DNA from: Apostichopus japonicus
Lineage: Eukaryota; Echinodermata; Holothuroidea; Aspidochirotida; Stichopodidae
Assembly (NCBI RefSeq): GCF_037975245.1
Contig: NC_092582.1
Coordinates: 18,936,577-19,000,576 of the forward strand
Length of the DNA stretch: 64,000 bases
Direction: 5' to 3'
Shown: positions 26,001-39,755 of the stretch, one piece after another
Numbering within the stretch: the stretch's first letter is position 1
Layout of the letters: each line of letters starts with the position of its first letter
Translations under genes and position numbers: made by a program
Notes under the pieces: generated by a model
What the model was told of the DNA's origin: nothing
What the model saw: only the letters and a program-made list of their open reading frames with translations
Databases searched by the model: none

Positions 26001-29000
26001 CCTTCTTCTTTGCATCATCGTTGAAGTCAGCAGCTGAGATAGGATAACTTCCTAGCTAGCTATGACACTACTGTACACATATACAACTTACTGTATGTGA
26101 CATGCTACTATCAGCCATGAATTTATGCAACCACATGCCAAGTAACAAAAAAAAAAAAATCCTTGGAAAGATGAGGAAAGAGATTGTCAAACGTTTGGGG
26201 GTACCGTAAAAGGGGCGACAAGTTTTCCTAAATTCCATACTAATTCTCTCATTCCATGGAATATTGGCTTCAGGGCGTACAAATTCCTACAGTCTGTAGA
26301 TGGAATTATTAACGTACAATATTTGACAATTTTTCTCCTTATCAGCTTATCTAGGTTTGAGAATCTTCTTCATTTGTCTTGTTCTTTGCATAAGAAGAGG
26401 GCCAGCTTAAAAGGCCTATATATGTTCTATATAGATTGCCCATCACCTGTAATCATTGGAACATTCATCGTCACTTTTCTCTTATGAAGTGTACATCAAA
26501 TTGAAAGCTTAATTAACTGCCCCTACCCCCTCCCCCCCAATAAAATATATGAACATTAATCATAAAATAAGACTACCAATGAAGAGGTTATAAATTGCCC
26601 TTTTTTTCATAGCAATATGGCTTCAACCTCACTATCATTCTTAAATAAAGATTTCAAAATTGGCAAAAAGATTAGAAACATCCATAGACCTGTATCAGTT
26701 CATAGCTAAATATTTTACCACATTTACTCCTCCAACACCCCTCCTCCGACACCCCCCCCTCCTCCCCTGCACCTCCAACATCACCTGCTCATACTAAAAT
26801 AATTAAGTTGGAATGAGCAAGGCCAGTTATCCACGATAATGCCGACTGGGTAGATTTAACAAGTAGTGAGTAGAGGGTTCTGTCTTTAGATGAAGAAGTC
26901 ATGCCATAAGTTTACTTAACAGCCGTTAGTCACAGGAAGAATGGAGTACACTACTAGTGTGGGGACAGGTAAGTGAGGAGAACGGAGTGTAGGAAAAGAT
27001 ACTGTTCGATTAGGAAATAAATGCAACTGTTTTGCCTTTAAATCTGACTTAAAGTTAACATTGACATCACAAAATTATTCATTTGAAGAATAAAAATGGT
27101 GGTTTAAAACATACTGTTCTCATTCACTACCTCCTTTTTCATCTTTCCAATAAAACAATAAAACTATTTAGAACTCATTCCAAGGTAAAATCCAAAAATA
27201 AACTGCCTTTCACATTCTGTCTGTCATTCCTACGCTTTTCCACTGTAGTTTCATTTGCAACCTGTTGCACTATATGATAACATATTATTAAAACCAACAT
27301 GTTATCTCAGTATCTGACTGGTCACAGTACAGTATATGATAAGCTACTGTAATGTACTGTACCTACAGTATGAAATATAAGCAGAGAAATATTTAACATA
27401 CCCCCAACCCCCCCCCACCCCCCCACCCCCTCCAAACAAAAGAAACATACTTGCTGCTCGATGTGACAATTTATAAAAGGGCGAGGTTTAATTCTGGGCA
27501 ATTACTAATAGGACGATAAAATCTCTTTTTTAATAATTTTTTAACAAGCTATTACAATGAAAGCCAAGCAATGGCTGTATGTACAGTAAAGAGCAAACTA
27601 ACTACAGCGACAGACATATTCAGCAGCGCATATATTGCCATTTTCCAGCCGAAAAAATAAATCTCTTTCCCTCCGCCTCTGACAGTCATTATCGTGGTGT
27701 GGACAATTTCACTCGCTTCTGTTCACTGAGTGTTGATAATTCTATGTGACAACGTCCTATGTGCAGCTGAATAACTTGATAAAACTAACCGAAGCGGAGA
27801 AGAGGCAGCCGTACGGGAGGCTCTCCCCGGGAAAAAGGCTAAAGTTTGCCTTCAATTATGGAGCAAACTAATGGCATTTGGATGGGTTGAGTGCATCTAC
27901 AATCCGCCGGTACGCAGCGATTCAAGCTGCCACAGGGAAGGTAGAAATGAGGGCAGCAGACATAAAATGAAACCAAGGACGAAACATTCATCGGATGACA
28001 TTTACGGAAGACGGAAAAGTCTGATCTCTTTACAAGGGAAACGAAGAAAGGAGCAGCAGATGATCTGAACAGGCAAAGTATAGAATAGTTCTTTGTCAGT
28101 GAACTAAATTACTGTAGGGTTTACAAGGCAGAGGAAGCATTTTGAGGACTGCACGCTCGTGCAGGGTGCCCAATTTGTCCACAGTGAGGTGAGAAAAGAG
28201 AACAATTCTGAAAAGGGGAAGCAGTTTAGATGAAACAATGAAGACAAAGAAGATAATTAGGGGGCAAATAATGGCAATGGAAGGGTAGACATTTATATAT
28301 TTTCTTCTTTTTTATCTCCCCCCCCCCACCCTGTTTCTTTTGGTAACCCTGTTCTAAAGTCATCATTATGGATACTGGCATAATGCATTAAATTTCAACT
28401 AATGGTATCAAGATAATAATAATCTGTAAAAAAATATTACAATATATATATATATATTTTTAATTCTAAAGTAATGGTCTCACTACAAAGAGAGTGAAAA
28501 CAAACAAGACATACAGATTCAGTTGCCAATCATCGATACATCACTGTGAAATGTTCTTTAAGCTGAAGCAACTGTTCTCAAAGCTCTTGAAAAAATTCAA
28601 CATCAAATTTCCATGTCAGAAATATGACTTTTTTGCCATCATGTGAGAGATTTACCTTCCTGTACTTCCATCAGTTTATTAACCATCTTTCGCTCCACCT
28701 TCAGTATATTTATACACTTTACAGACGATTCTAAATGTAACGTCCAATACAATGAAAATCTCAACATTTTCGTTCTCAACATTTTCGGACTGTTATTTCG
28801 CAACCGAACAATTTTCCATCCAGACAAAAATGAGGATACTAAGTAGAGAATTCTTCTAGTATGTACAGTCAATACACATGTTTGTCCATGTGCACCTCCA
28901 CTCCACACGTTTACTTTCGGTTCAAACATTTGGGACTAAAGCTGATCCCTAGAGTACACCTGCGTGGACTTAAATGTTACTAAATTAAAACCGAAATACA

Positions 29001-30990
29001 ATTCTCGAGGGAATGAAAAACTAATATCACAAAAAGAGGAAGGATCTGTGCGGATATTAGGAAGCAAACGGCTGGCAGGGCTGCTACAGAGTACAGACTT
29101 AATGAGATTTAAGTACAACATTCTCATCTGTGTCATACGGTAGATTATTAAAAACATGCACAGTTTATGAGAAAAAGGAACATTTTTTTTAACAGACTTA
29201 ATACTCGCTACTGTAGTAAAATGTCTTTTTTTTTTTTTGTATTAGTGCTTTTAATTCTTTGAGAATTGCAGTATCCACAGACTTTGCAAGTTAAGTACTC
29301 ATCTAAGTTTTATAAGATGTATATGTGTGTGTGGTAGGGGAGGGGTGGGGGAGGGAGAAGGGGGTTATGGAAAGCTTTCTCAATTAACTTTTGATCATTC
29401 AAAATCACACTCTATAAGCTCCAAATATTCTAGAGAGAAAAGTGACCACATGATGACTGACTCTCAAATGAAGTACTGCATTTGCTGAAAAAATTCAAAA
29501 CAATATTTCCAATATCTGTGGTATTTCTTGTTTCAGATTAAACAAATCGGTGGTATTTATCCTCTTCCATACCTGAACACCTGAGCAGGATAAAAGAAGC
29601 CCAGATGAGGCTTACAGAAACCTGTTCAGAATCCATAAATTTGCCTCACGATATCAAAGCGGCCCAATCCTCCAGTCAAGTACCCATTAACTTTTGTCCA
29701 GCGTGCTACAGTTTGGGAGCCAATTAATTTACCGAGTAAAGCTATGATGCAGGTAGCTCATTAAATGTGGTTGGTGGTGGTAAGATCCGGTTGCAATCAC
29801 ATAAACATGACTTTAATGATATAATGCCAGTCCTGCTACATGTTTTATGCAATCACGTACTGTATGCCTAAAACACCATCAACTACACCGATGGTGGCAT
29901 TACATAATGCTAGGCTCTCTCCCTCTGTCTCAAGTAACGTCTCTGTAGCATTCTGGGCAAGCCATTCGAAGGACTCATTTAGCAATTCACTGGCAGTCCA
30001 ATCCGTGACTGACCGAGTCCAGCTAAAAGTGGTCACTCTGAAGCCTACATTGCCATTTTCTTTTTGTCTTCAGTATTATGTAAATTACGTTAATTACGTA
30101 AATTACAGCCAATTGATTCCCTCTAGCATGTGCCTGATTATAAATGTAGAACTGAGAGTGTGTGGACAAACACGGGATGACTTTGTTATCGTCTGAATTT
30201 ATAATTCACTTGGTCTCTGCAAACTGGGTCAAAACATTTTGGCAAAGAAGTAATTTATAATTGTGTGATTATTTAAACTATGCACACCAACAGCTTTACT
30301 ACAAAATGTAGAGCCTGTTCAGAATGGAATGATGCATAATGAGGCTTTAATACATATTGTCATCAAATGAAATTTAAATGTGATTATAACAAATCTTGGA
30401 AACTGATGAAATCGTGATTAAGCAAATGTTGATTCAACACGGTCCAGAGTCATTGTGTAAATGGGCAGTACCTTGAGTCACAACGAAGATTAGTTTTCTG
30501 ACATTAATTGGTGATCATGTAATATGCTCCACTGTTATATTTGACTTCCTTTAATAGTCCATTTATGCAGAAATTTGTCAAGTTATAATGCCACTTCCAC
30601 CATTCTAAGCTCAATTTCGTGATGGTTTGCTGTTATATTACTGGTATGACCAGGAGAGAAGCTCACAGCAGTAATAGCACTCTAAACATTAGCTTACATC
30701 ATCCCGGCAAATTCTAACAAGTTTCTTTCAACAACCTTTTTAGTTTATTGCCTCCACATATTTTTTGATGAAAAACTCCAACTTAATAAGACCTTCTTGG
30801 AAGCAATAAAATATAGATGATTTCACGTTTGCTTGAATCTACCAAAACCATGAAACGACTGATGCATGGACACAAAGAAGGGAGAAAGCCAAAAAAAAAA
30901 GGGAATCATCTGAACATTCTAGCAAAATGTAGCAATAAAAAGACTAGCAGATTTTGGGGACCAGAAAATGATATCCGTCTACAGACTTAC
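23098..30990. other. Long stretch without recognised genes (EHMT last intron or 3' flank)
   Basis: I looked on the minus strand for the missing EHMT exon (FDYG, then WDIK and the CxCx4C post-SET pattern) and did not see it. The stretch is AT-rich with C-rich tracts at 26525-26540, 26730-26775, 27400-27430 and 28317-28330, short GT and TA runs (about 25780 and 28440-28458) and no recognised transposon. Small frames (for example 28639-28929, minus) do not resemble known proteins. Confidence 0.5.
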
Positions 30991-31166
30991 CCTAGCTCCT
31001 CAAAGGCTTTGATCTCCCTGGAGGCGAAGAATGCAATATGAGGGAAGCGAAGATCAAAGTGCTCAATGAAGACACGGACTGGAACTATGTTAGGCTCGCA
31101 CAAGTGGTTGATGAATCGGCTGATGTTACCATAGAAACGGGCATCTATGCAGTAGACATCCCCTTC
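30991..31166 (-). CDS. EHMT: EHMT exon: SET catalytic core
   Basis: A 176-nt exon with acceptor TTTCAG before 31166 and donor GTAAGT from 30990. It encodes [20 protein letters not shown], then [37 protein letters not shown] and L plus two bases of a Gly codon. [10 protein letters not shown] is the hallmark SET motif: the Asn-His pair contacts the cofactor and the Cys is a ligand of the zinc shared with the post-SET motif. EELG should run into GFDYG, carrying the catalytic Tyr, in the next exon. I could not find that exon in 1..30990. Confidence 0.97.
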
Positions 31167-34100
31167 CTGAAAGCAAATAAAAAATTGTTATAAAAAAATG
31201 AAATGAGTAAAACAGTCGACTATAAAATAGCGAAAATACATTACAGACTGCTACATATTGAGGTAGAGTAACTGGTAATTTTTGCAGAAATTTTTGGTAG
31301 GATATTCTTACCTTAAAAAAAAGCGGGGAAATTTTGAAAAAGTAAACATAATCAAAAAATTTAAACTGCAACTGATCAAACTGGACTTTTTCGTTATTTT
31401 TTCCCCTTTATGCGCACAGAACGAACGTTTTACGAGCAACTCGTTAACGAACGGGATTCTATCCCAATGTTTAGTCACCGAGACACTATTCATGCCCTGT
31501 ATTAATCACAATTTAAAAATGGCAATTTGGAAAATTTCAAAATGACTTTTCTTAACTAAAGCTGACTAGTACAGCAAGTTTATTTACTCTGTTATTGGGA
31601 ATCTAGTATCAAATAGCATCGAATATTGATCAACATCCACAGCAGAAAGCTACATGTTAGGATTAAATCCGACAGTTCTGATTAACTCGATGCTATTGTG
31701 GCCAGCTTTGTTTTTTCCCCTCTTATCTACAAGCATTTCAGCAAAAGTACCCTTTCGTCATTGAAGATTATAACAATTTCAACGGTTGCTTTTCTCGAAT
31801 ACATGAGGATGTGGAGCGCAGGGTTATAATCCAGCGACAATTTTCAAATTCACAACCAATCACGGTAAACTACAGTAAGAACTCGCAAAAACTGAGAGAC
31901 ACTCTCTTGTTTTCACATTTTTCAATTTATTGCATTTTTCATCTTCGTTTTTTTTTTTCATTTAAAAAACCCAGAAAGCGGACAGACTTAGTGATTCCTT
32001 GCCTTATGAGTTTATACTGTTTATGGAATCACCTGATTGATAGAGCAACTAAGGAAATGTTTGGTGAAGTCAAGTACCAGAACATCATACCAGATAACTT
32101 GATCATTGCAAGGTATTACTCTTCTGAATGTTGATGACAGATAACAGTCATTAGTGAGAGTGGAAAACCCCCCTCAGCCACTTAAAGAGGAAAGGTCATT
32201 GACATCCTATGACAATTAATAACACAGAAAAGCCATGCATCATAGAAGTACAGTAACTGGGTTTGCAAGCTTACAGTACAAGGTTTCCAGACTTTGACCT
32301 CTGATGAATTCAAATGACCTTCCATCAGCATCATATTTGGTCAAATATTTTGGTCAATATCTGTTACTAACTGTACTTATTGTAATAAAAAGCAATAATA
32401 AGGGCAACTGTAATAGGTTAAGGTCAAGTGTTTTGTGTCAAATTAAATCCCTGAGGTCTTTAATACTGAGAATTCAGTGTGGTTTAAGATAATGTGTAGT
32501 ATTTCTGATTAAACTTAGATACAAATGACATCTTAAACAGCATTTTTAAATATGGACCAATGAAGTATGGTGAGAGCACGGATGTATACCAAGATGGTGA
32601 GAGCAACGAACTATTACCCTGACATGGTGTTGATTTTCAGGAATTACTAATTAGGTTCTTAAAAAAGGCTAATCATTCTCAATTTCATTTAACAACAATA
32701 TCAATTAAGATTTGACCAATTATGTGCTTTCCTGTACACTATGTCCTTGCACAAAATGTCATGCAGAAACCCAAAGCAAATTATGGGCCACTCTCTAACT
32801 AAGAAGAAAGGTTGTCAGGGATTGAATGCTACTACTGTAGCCTTAAACAACCACTGACTTGAAGCAAGTTAGAAGTCTCAACTTGAAACCAAATTATCCA
32901 GCTACAGAGCTTTTAAGGTTGTAACAACCCCCCCTCCCCCTGCTGAGCTCAAATAAGCTTTGATCTCCACAAAGAATTACTGGGCACTTGTACTCATTAT
33001 AGGAAAGTCATATGCCAATATGATATCTGATGAAAACTGCCTATCTTATGATGTCATGCTTAACATTGCCAGAGTGTACAGTAACCTCTGCTGGAACCAA
33101 ATGACCGGTACCCTCAACCAAAAACTATTGGGTTCTAGTATTCATTATAGAGAAGCCATAGCCACACATTCCAGCTACTGCAGTTTTCTATCTGGAAATA
33201 TCGTATGTACATAGTGTTCAAATTTGACATCAGGTGACCTTAAATGACCTCTGACCTATATCAAGTTGTGTACAAACTAGACAATACACAAGGCTATCAT
33301 ACCATGCATATGAGTTCCTTTTATGTTCTGGTTCTAGAGATATAGCACTTTTAATATACTCACATTTTGCTCTCTGCTGACCCAAATGACAAATAGATTT
33401 GGAAGGCTAATTGCTCAACTGTCATTGCTTTCTGTATTTTAGAATTTCATCAAAATGCCACTTTTTTTTGCTTGTAGAAATGTTATTTTTTCTCTGTGCA
33501 TATTAAAGTGAGCTAATTATTACAAAGAAAAACAAACAAATGTTTTCAGCTGATAAGTGCTGTGATGACATTATTCTCTCTCTTGTTGCCAGATGCATAA
33601 ATGCAAAATAAGATCAAACTTAAAAAGAATCATATCTTTGCCATACAAAAGTGATATCAAAGGATGTCAGGTTTTCACTTATAACGATGATGCAGAAAAA
33701 TTCGAAACAAGTCTTACATTTTTCATCAAGCGATTAACTTCAGCCAATGGTGTAGTCCTGTACATGGTCATTAGGTGGAAAGATCTAGGAGTTTGACCAA
33801 CTGCTAATCTCATTTTGTTATTTCGGTAACGCTCCAGAAGTTTTGGTTAAAATCTAGACCATTTGACATTTTGAAGACACAGAGTTGATTTGAAGTGCAG
33901 GAGTATAGTGCCCCATGCTCAAACTGTATGAATAAATAAATTCTGTGGACTTCTACTATTACATATAGACACTGCACATGTACTTATACATCTACAGCTC
34001 AACAGAAACGGACGTGTCCGGTGAAATCACACTGTTTCAAGTCACCTGCATTTTAACAATATAACAAGTATTTCAAAAAGAGAAACATGACTTCCCAGAG

Positions 34101-34450
34101 TAGAAAAAAAAATGGGAACCTAAATACTTGAATCCCTCCCCCACTCCCTCTTTTTTCCCAGTGCTATTATTGGTTCGACTCTTATTTCTTGTAATTTTCG
34201 AATATATCCCTCTGTACTAATACTTCTGTTCAAATACTCATTAGAAATGTACGGCTTGGCTGACTGAACACAATGTGTCAGCCATCCTTCAAGATATGCA
34301 AAAGGTGACGAAGCAGAAGGATTGTTAACACGCCGTCAGGGGCTTCCTGGGAAATAGGAGATGGGCTAACGCTTGTACGTTTAATGTACTGTAGACTGGC
34401 CGTTGGCTATCCTTGCTGGTGTGCCTTAATTGGTACTGGGAAATTAGCAA
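31167..34450. other. EHMT intron, part 1
   Basis: Non-coding. At 32960-33230 two loosely similar halves (AATTACTGGGCACTTGTACTC / AACTATTGGGTTCTAGTATTC, each followed by CATTATAG.(G/A)AA) suggest an old duplicated repeat, followed by TGACCTTAAATGACCTCTGA. No gene seen. Confidence 0.5.
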
Positions 34451-34510
34451 CATATATATATATATATATATATATATCTATATATATATATATCTATATA
34501 TATATATATA

Positions 34511-34590
<80 letters not shown>
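34451..34590. repeat. Long (TA)n microsatellite with CTATATA interruptions
   Basis: About 140 bp of nearly uninterrupted TA dinucleotides. Three single C substitutions in the first half (near 34479, 34494 and 34512) break it into blocks. The second half is pure. It lies in the 12.4-kb EHMT intron. IYIYIY frames are meaningless. Confidence 0.97.
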
Positions 34591-34594
<4 letters not shown>

Positions 34595-35321
34595 CATATG
34601 TATTAGTATGGTAAGAAAAAAGGGACCGACAGTGATAAAAATGTGGCTGACCTATAAACAATACTCATAAGGATAGAGGTACATGCAGAGAGTAGGTTAG
34701 GGAATGTCAAAGCTACAGATGTTGACTATTATACATTATATATACTTATACAGGCAGGGATATCTCTACAGTGGGTGTTAATGTCACTTTACCGGTGAAC
34801 CAGTGAGTGGGTGTGGTCTTACAAGTTTTCGTTGGATACCGGAACATTTCGCAATAGTAACAACCACTTGAATCTCATCGAGTTCTGCAAAACCGGTCAC
34901 CATTTTGACCAAGTGAACGATTTTTTTGTAACGTGAGTTCATGATGTTCAAACTACTATACAAAGACATGTCAAAGCTTTTACAATCAAACTGTAAAACT
35001 TTTATATAAAACAAATCTTTTCACTTTGACACCAAAGATCATTACAAGTTCAAAGCACTGTTTTATACCATATCATTTATCTGAGGATTTTCTAGATTCT
35101 GCAAGCTTTAGCATCCCTTGGGGAATGGTAATCATACCCATTGTGAGAGAGCTATGACGTAATCAACCGTTTCTCAAGTACAAACTTCTGCTGCTGAGGG
35201 TGAGGTACATTTTCTGGAGAGAGGGAGAGCATCGGTTTCTTCATCTCTGACACCTCCCTGCTTTAACTTACTGTAGTACTAACAATCTCCATGGCTTTAT
35301 ACTCATGAAGATAAAAAAACC

Positions 35322-36598
35322 TTAAAGATGAACGATAGTGATTTTTCACCATCGACGAAAAAATACGATTTTATTCGCGAGTATTCTAGTTGGTTTCCAT
35401 TTTACACATGTGAAAATTTAAGTCAATCCGATGTTGGGAAAGGCTTAAAAAAAATTCCAAAACTCGTTGATTTTTTAAACAAAAATTGGGCTTTTCGCGA
35501 AAAGCGATATGATGATCACGTGATCTACAGTGACATGTGACGTCATTATGATGATAACAACGTGAGCTTTTTTGGGGCAGAGATGTGTTCATACCCTCCA
35601 AACCACTTTAAATGTAATACGAATAGGAAATGTTTGTATGCTCGAGCGAAACAAAATATCGTGTAAGTATTACTTACGGTAGCGCACACTGTCACTTATG
35701 TTTGCACAGTGTGAAAGTATGTTTGCACAGTGTGAAAGTACCGTTTGCGGACCTACGTGAAGTTGGGCTAGAATACGATTCCTCCTGAAGCCCAAACCAC
35801 GAGGCATGCATGTGAATAAACGCAATAGGCATTGCATGTAGTGAGAAAATTGTTCGAGCTAGACTAACAACTCGATTGAGTTCAAATGCGGTTGTATTTC
35901 AAGCTCAATGAAACCTTTCTGTTGGATTTAATGACGCACGGAACAAGGAACGTTTATGTTTTACAGTAGGCCTAGTGCATACAAGCGAATCTACTTTGTT
36001 TAGAACTTTGGATTTTCTTTCGGATATTATACTAATCTACATTTGAGACTATCATCACTATTGTTATTGTGCCAGTTTGACTGGTAAGTGAGCACATTCA
36101 TACATCACTCTGTATAAAACCCGCCAAAAACGTGATCTTGAGATTTACGTTACTTTTGGTCAGCTTGCGAGTTACCTCTTCAGATATTGGGAAACCGTTG
36201 CGAAATCGCCACAAATTTTGTAAAAAAAAACTTGTAAACACGTGGTGAAGAAATCAAGAAACACTATGATATTCATTATCTATTTATGTCTTGAACATTA
36301 CGCCGGAAAATAACAGTTATGCTGACACGAAATGCACGCACAGCTCCGTACTGAACAGTTCACAACAGAAAAGATCATCACAGTGACGTCATTCACTGAC
36401 CTGAGGGCTGTTCAAGGTCGTTGCAGTGTTTGCAAATTCCTAAATTACGGAGGAGAAAAACGATGTTTTAATTCCCTTTATTATAACTTTCCGGTGTGCT
36501 ATTTGGAAAATTAAAAAAATTTGTTGCTTGGTAACATATAAACTACATTATATATGAAAATGAGAGATTTTTTTTCTGTCACTATCGTTCTACTTTAA
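35322..36598. mobile_element. TTAA-flanked DNA transposon, family B, about 1.27 kb
   Basis: The element is 35326-36594 with TTAA at 35322-35325 and 36595-36598. The left end is AGATGAACGATAGTGATTTT. The right end on the minus strand is AGTAGAACGATAGTGACAGA, so 14 of the first 16 positions agree and GAACGATAGTGA is identical. The interior has a 21-bp direct repeat (TATGTTTGCACAGTGTGAAAG, two copies at 35697-35738) and two short plus-strand frames (35328-35540 and 36332-36514). The second contains GRCSVCKFLNYGGEKRC, faintly reminiscent of a transposase zinc knuckle. I cannot show a transposase, so it is probably non-autonomous. It lies in an EHMT intron. Confidence 0.75.
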
Positions 36599-38332
36599 CT
36601 TATGGTTAAAATCAGCTTAAAATCAATGAAGTGTTGTTTATTCTCTTGAACTGATTCTGTCATATTCCTGTTGCTATATATAACAAAAAGTGCTATAGCC
36701 CTTATTCACGGAGATGACACTCGTCTGGGCTATGCTATATGCTGTACATATATTTAAGTTAGCAGACTTCACATTTTACAGTCAATAAGCGAATGTAACA
36801 GCCTGTAGAAACAACAGTTTGTGCGTTTTTTGCCTTCTTTCTGATTACCTTTATTATACATAGTACAAATCCTACACAGTTCCCCCCTTCACTAAAATTT
36901 TCTTCAACTCTCTCAAACGTTTGTAGATTTATCCTTTTTGGAACAAAATCTCAACAAAGGGATTAACGAATTCATGGTTTTGAAGGCTGATTTCAGAACT
37001 AGCAACAAGGTTTGTGATTGGGGGGGGGGTAGGGGGTGAATGATGTAGGCTGCAAGACTAAAGTCTCACATGTATGCCGTCTCCGTAACTCCTTACAAAA
37101 TCTTTCTATGTCAGTTGCTGTTTGAGGTTTTATGTAACCGCTTTGTTCACACTCATCAACACCTGGCAAACAGATGAATGTGAACATTTTTGCCCCAAGA
37201 CAGCTGCCAAAATCAATACCATTCCAACAAGCCTTTGGGCATCGGATAGATAAATGCGTTACGTTCAATTACAACAAAACCATGGGGGAAACACTGTACG
37301 TATGCGACGTAAAAAAAAAAAAAAAATTTAGCTTTCACCATTTTTAGTTTATCTAGAATCTAGATACATTTACTTCCTGACAAACGTTTGGTATTGTTTC
37401 TTTATGATAAAACAGAACAGGTGTAGCACTGACGTTGCAAGTCTGTCTTTAATGTGAGCACACTACTACAGTAGTTAAAATAAATACTGTATTAATGGTT
37501 TAATTCATAGAGCTCTATGAGTCCGTTTGGATTATTTGTCCATGTATTTCGATGGTCACATACCACGACACGCATTCATCTGTTTGATGTCGACAATTAG
37601 TCAAATTTTACTTCGAGTAGATAAAAAATAATCAAAATTAAAACATTTTCAAATTGTCAGGTCTACAAACTACAAAAAGGCTGAAAAAGTAACTCAAATT
37701 AATTTATTGTGCAGTCACGTACATTATTTTTTTTAGAAGGGAGGGGGGGGGGGAAGGGAGGAGTGGCAGCGGGGTTAGGAAACAGCTTATAAATACAAAA
37801 ATGTCTTAGTTTTGATCAATTACGATTGCCTTTAAGTTTGAGTAAAATGCAGTCAGCAGGTTTAGTCAAATCTTTGACCAAATACAAAAGTGGACTAATT
37901 CTACATCAATGGATCTGGGTCATGTTTTGTAATGCATGCCATAAAAACCTATAAATTACAAGACAGCCATTTATACACACTGAAAAGTATTCAACTTGAT
38001 ACAAGAAGACACTTCCAATTTCCTTTTAAATCAGTAACTATAAGTTTTGGGCTTTGCGTATCATTACAGCTAATGTAACAATGTCTGTTGGGAGAATACT
38101 ATAAGCAGTATAAAATTGGTCAGAATCAACCGGATTGTAACAGGTCTAATTGTTGATCTTTTGAGTGACAGGAGCTTTGAAGACAGATTTCCTAAATCGA
38201 ATCATCAATTGTAGACATTTACATCAGTACTAAGTACAGTAATGGCATGTACATCAATCACATTAAAGTAATACTCAAGGCACAAAATGCAGCCTGAACT
38301 TTTGCTGGTTTATAATAAAACCAGACGCTTGT
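36599..38332. other. EHMT intron, part 2; no gene recognised
   Basis: AT-rich DNA with poly-G tracts near 37021 and 37744 and a poly-A run near 37311. Nothing else was recognised. Confidence 0.5.
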
Positions 38333-39755
38333 CTGATATCTTCACGGATATGGGAGATTAAAGTTTAGTATAGTTTTTTATTTCTCAAGGGTTGGGAAGC
38401 CACCTGATATCTTCATGGACATAGGACATTAAAGTTTAGTTTAGTTTTGTACTTCTCAAGGGTTGGGAAGCCACATGATATCTTCATGGAAATAGGAGAT
38501 TAAATGTTGGTCTAGTTTGTATTTCTCAAGGGTTGGGAAGCCACCTGATATCTTCACGGACATAGGACATTAAAGTTTAGTTTAGTTTTGTACTTCTCAA
38601 GGGCTGGGAAGCCACCTGATATCTTCATGGAAATAGGAGATTAAATTTTGGTCTAGTTTGTATTTCTCAAGGGTTGGGAAGCCACCTGATATCTTCATGG
38701 AAATAGGAGATTAAATGTTGGTCTAGTTTGTATTTCTCAAGGGCTGGGAAGCCACCTGATATCTTCATGGACATGGGAGATTAAAGTTTAGTTTAGTTTT
38801 GTACTTCTCAAGGGATGGGAAGCCACATGATATCTTCACGGACATAGGACATTAAAGTTTAGTTTAGTTTTGTACTTCTCAAGGGATGGGAAGCCACATG
38901 ATATCTTCATGGAAATAGGAGATTAAATTTTGGTCTAGTTTGTATTTCTCAAGGGTTGGGAAGCCACCTGATATCTTCATGGAAATAGGAGATTAAATGT
39001 TGGTCTAGTTTGTATTTCTCAAGGGCTGGGAAGCCACCTGATATCTTCATGGACATGGGAGATTAAAGTTTAGTTTAGTTTTGTACTTCTCAAGGGATGG
39101 GAAGCCACATGATATCTTCACGGACATAGGACATTAAAGTTTAGTTTAGTTTTGTACTTCTCAAGGGATGGGAAGCCACATGATATCTTCATGGAAATAG
39201 GAGATTAAATTTTGGTCTAGTTTGTATTTCTCAAGGGCTGGGAAGCCACCTGATATCTTCATGGACATGGGAGATTAAAGTTTAGTATAGTTTTCTATTT
39301 CTCAAGGGTTGGGAAGCCACCTGATATCTTCACGGACATGGGACATTAAAGTTTAGTTTAGTTTTGTACTTCTCAAGGGTTGGGTAGCCGCCTCATATTT
39401 TCATGGACATAGAAGATTAAACTTTAGTTTAGTTCTGCTTTTCTCATGGGTTGGGTAGCCACATGAAATCTTCCTCGTGGAAAAAGCAGATTAAAGTTTA
39501 GTTTAGTTTTGTATTTCTCAAGGGCTGGGAAGCCACCTGATATCTTCATGGACAAGGGAGATTAAAGTGTAGTTTTGTATTTCTCTAGGGTTGGGAAGCC
39601 ACCTGATATCTTCATAGACAAGGGAGATTAAAGTTTAGTATAATTTTGTACTTCTCAAGGGTTGGGAAACTACATAAGCATATTCATGGACATAGGAGAT
39701 TAAACTTTAGTTTAGTTTTGTATTTCTTAAGGGTTGGGAAACTACAACTCGTGTG
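38333..39755. repeat. 70-71-bp minisatellite, about 20 units
   Basis: The unit is TGATATCTTCATGGACATAG, GAGATTAAAGTTTAGTTTAG, TTTTGTATTTCTCAAGGG and TTGGGAAGCCAC. Two main variants alternate: a 71-bp form with AAAGTTTAGTTTAGTTTTG and a 70-bp form with AAATGTTGGTCTAGTTTG. A block of four units starting at about 38711 recurs at about 38993 (spacing about 282 bp), which indicates higher-order structure. The right end (39360-39755) decays. Confidence 0.95.

Noticed and set aside
28639-28929. Possible exon of another gene on the minus strand (ILKVERKMVNKLMEVQ)
   Set aside because: No matching neighbour exon, no recognised family and no phase-compatible link to EHMT.
36332-36514. piggyBac C-terminal zinc knuckle (GRCSVC...)
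   Set aside because: Only the first C-x2-C pair fits; the later cysteines and the final histidine are missing, and the TTAAAG ends fit another TTAA-targeting group better.
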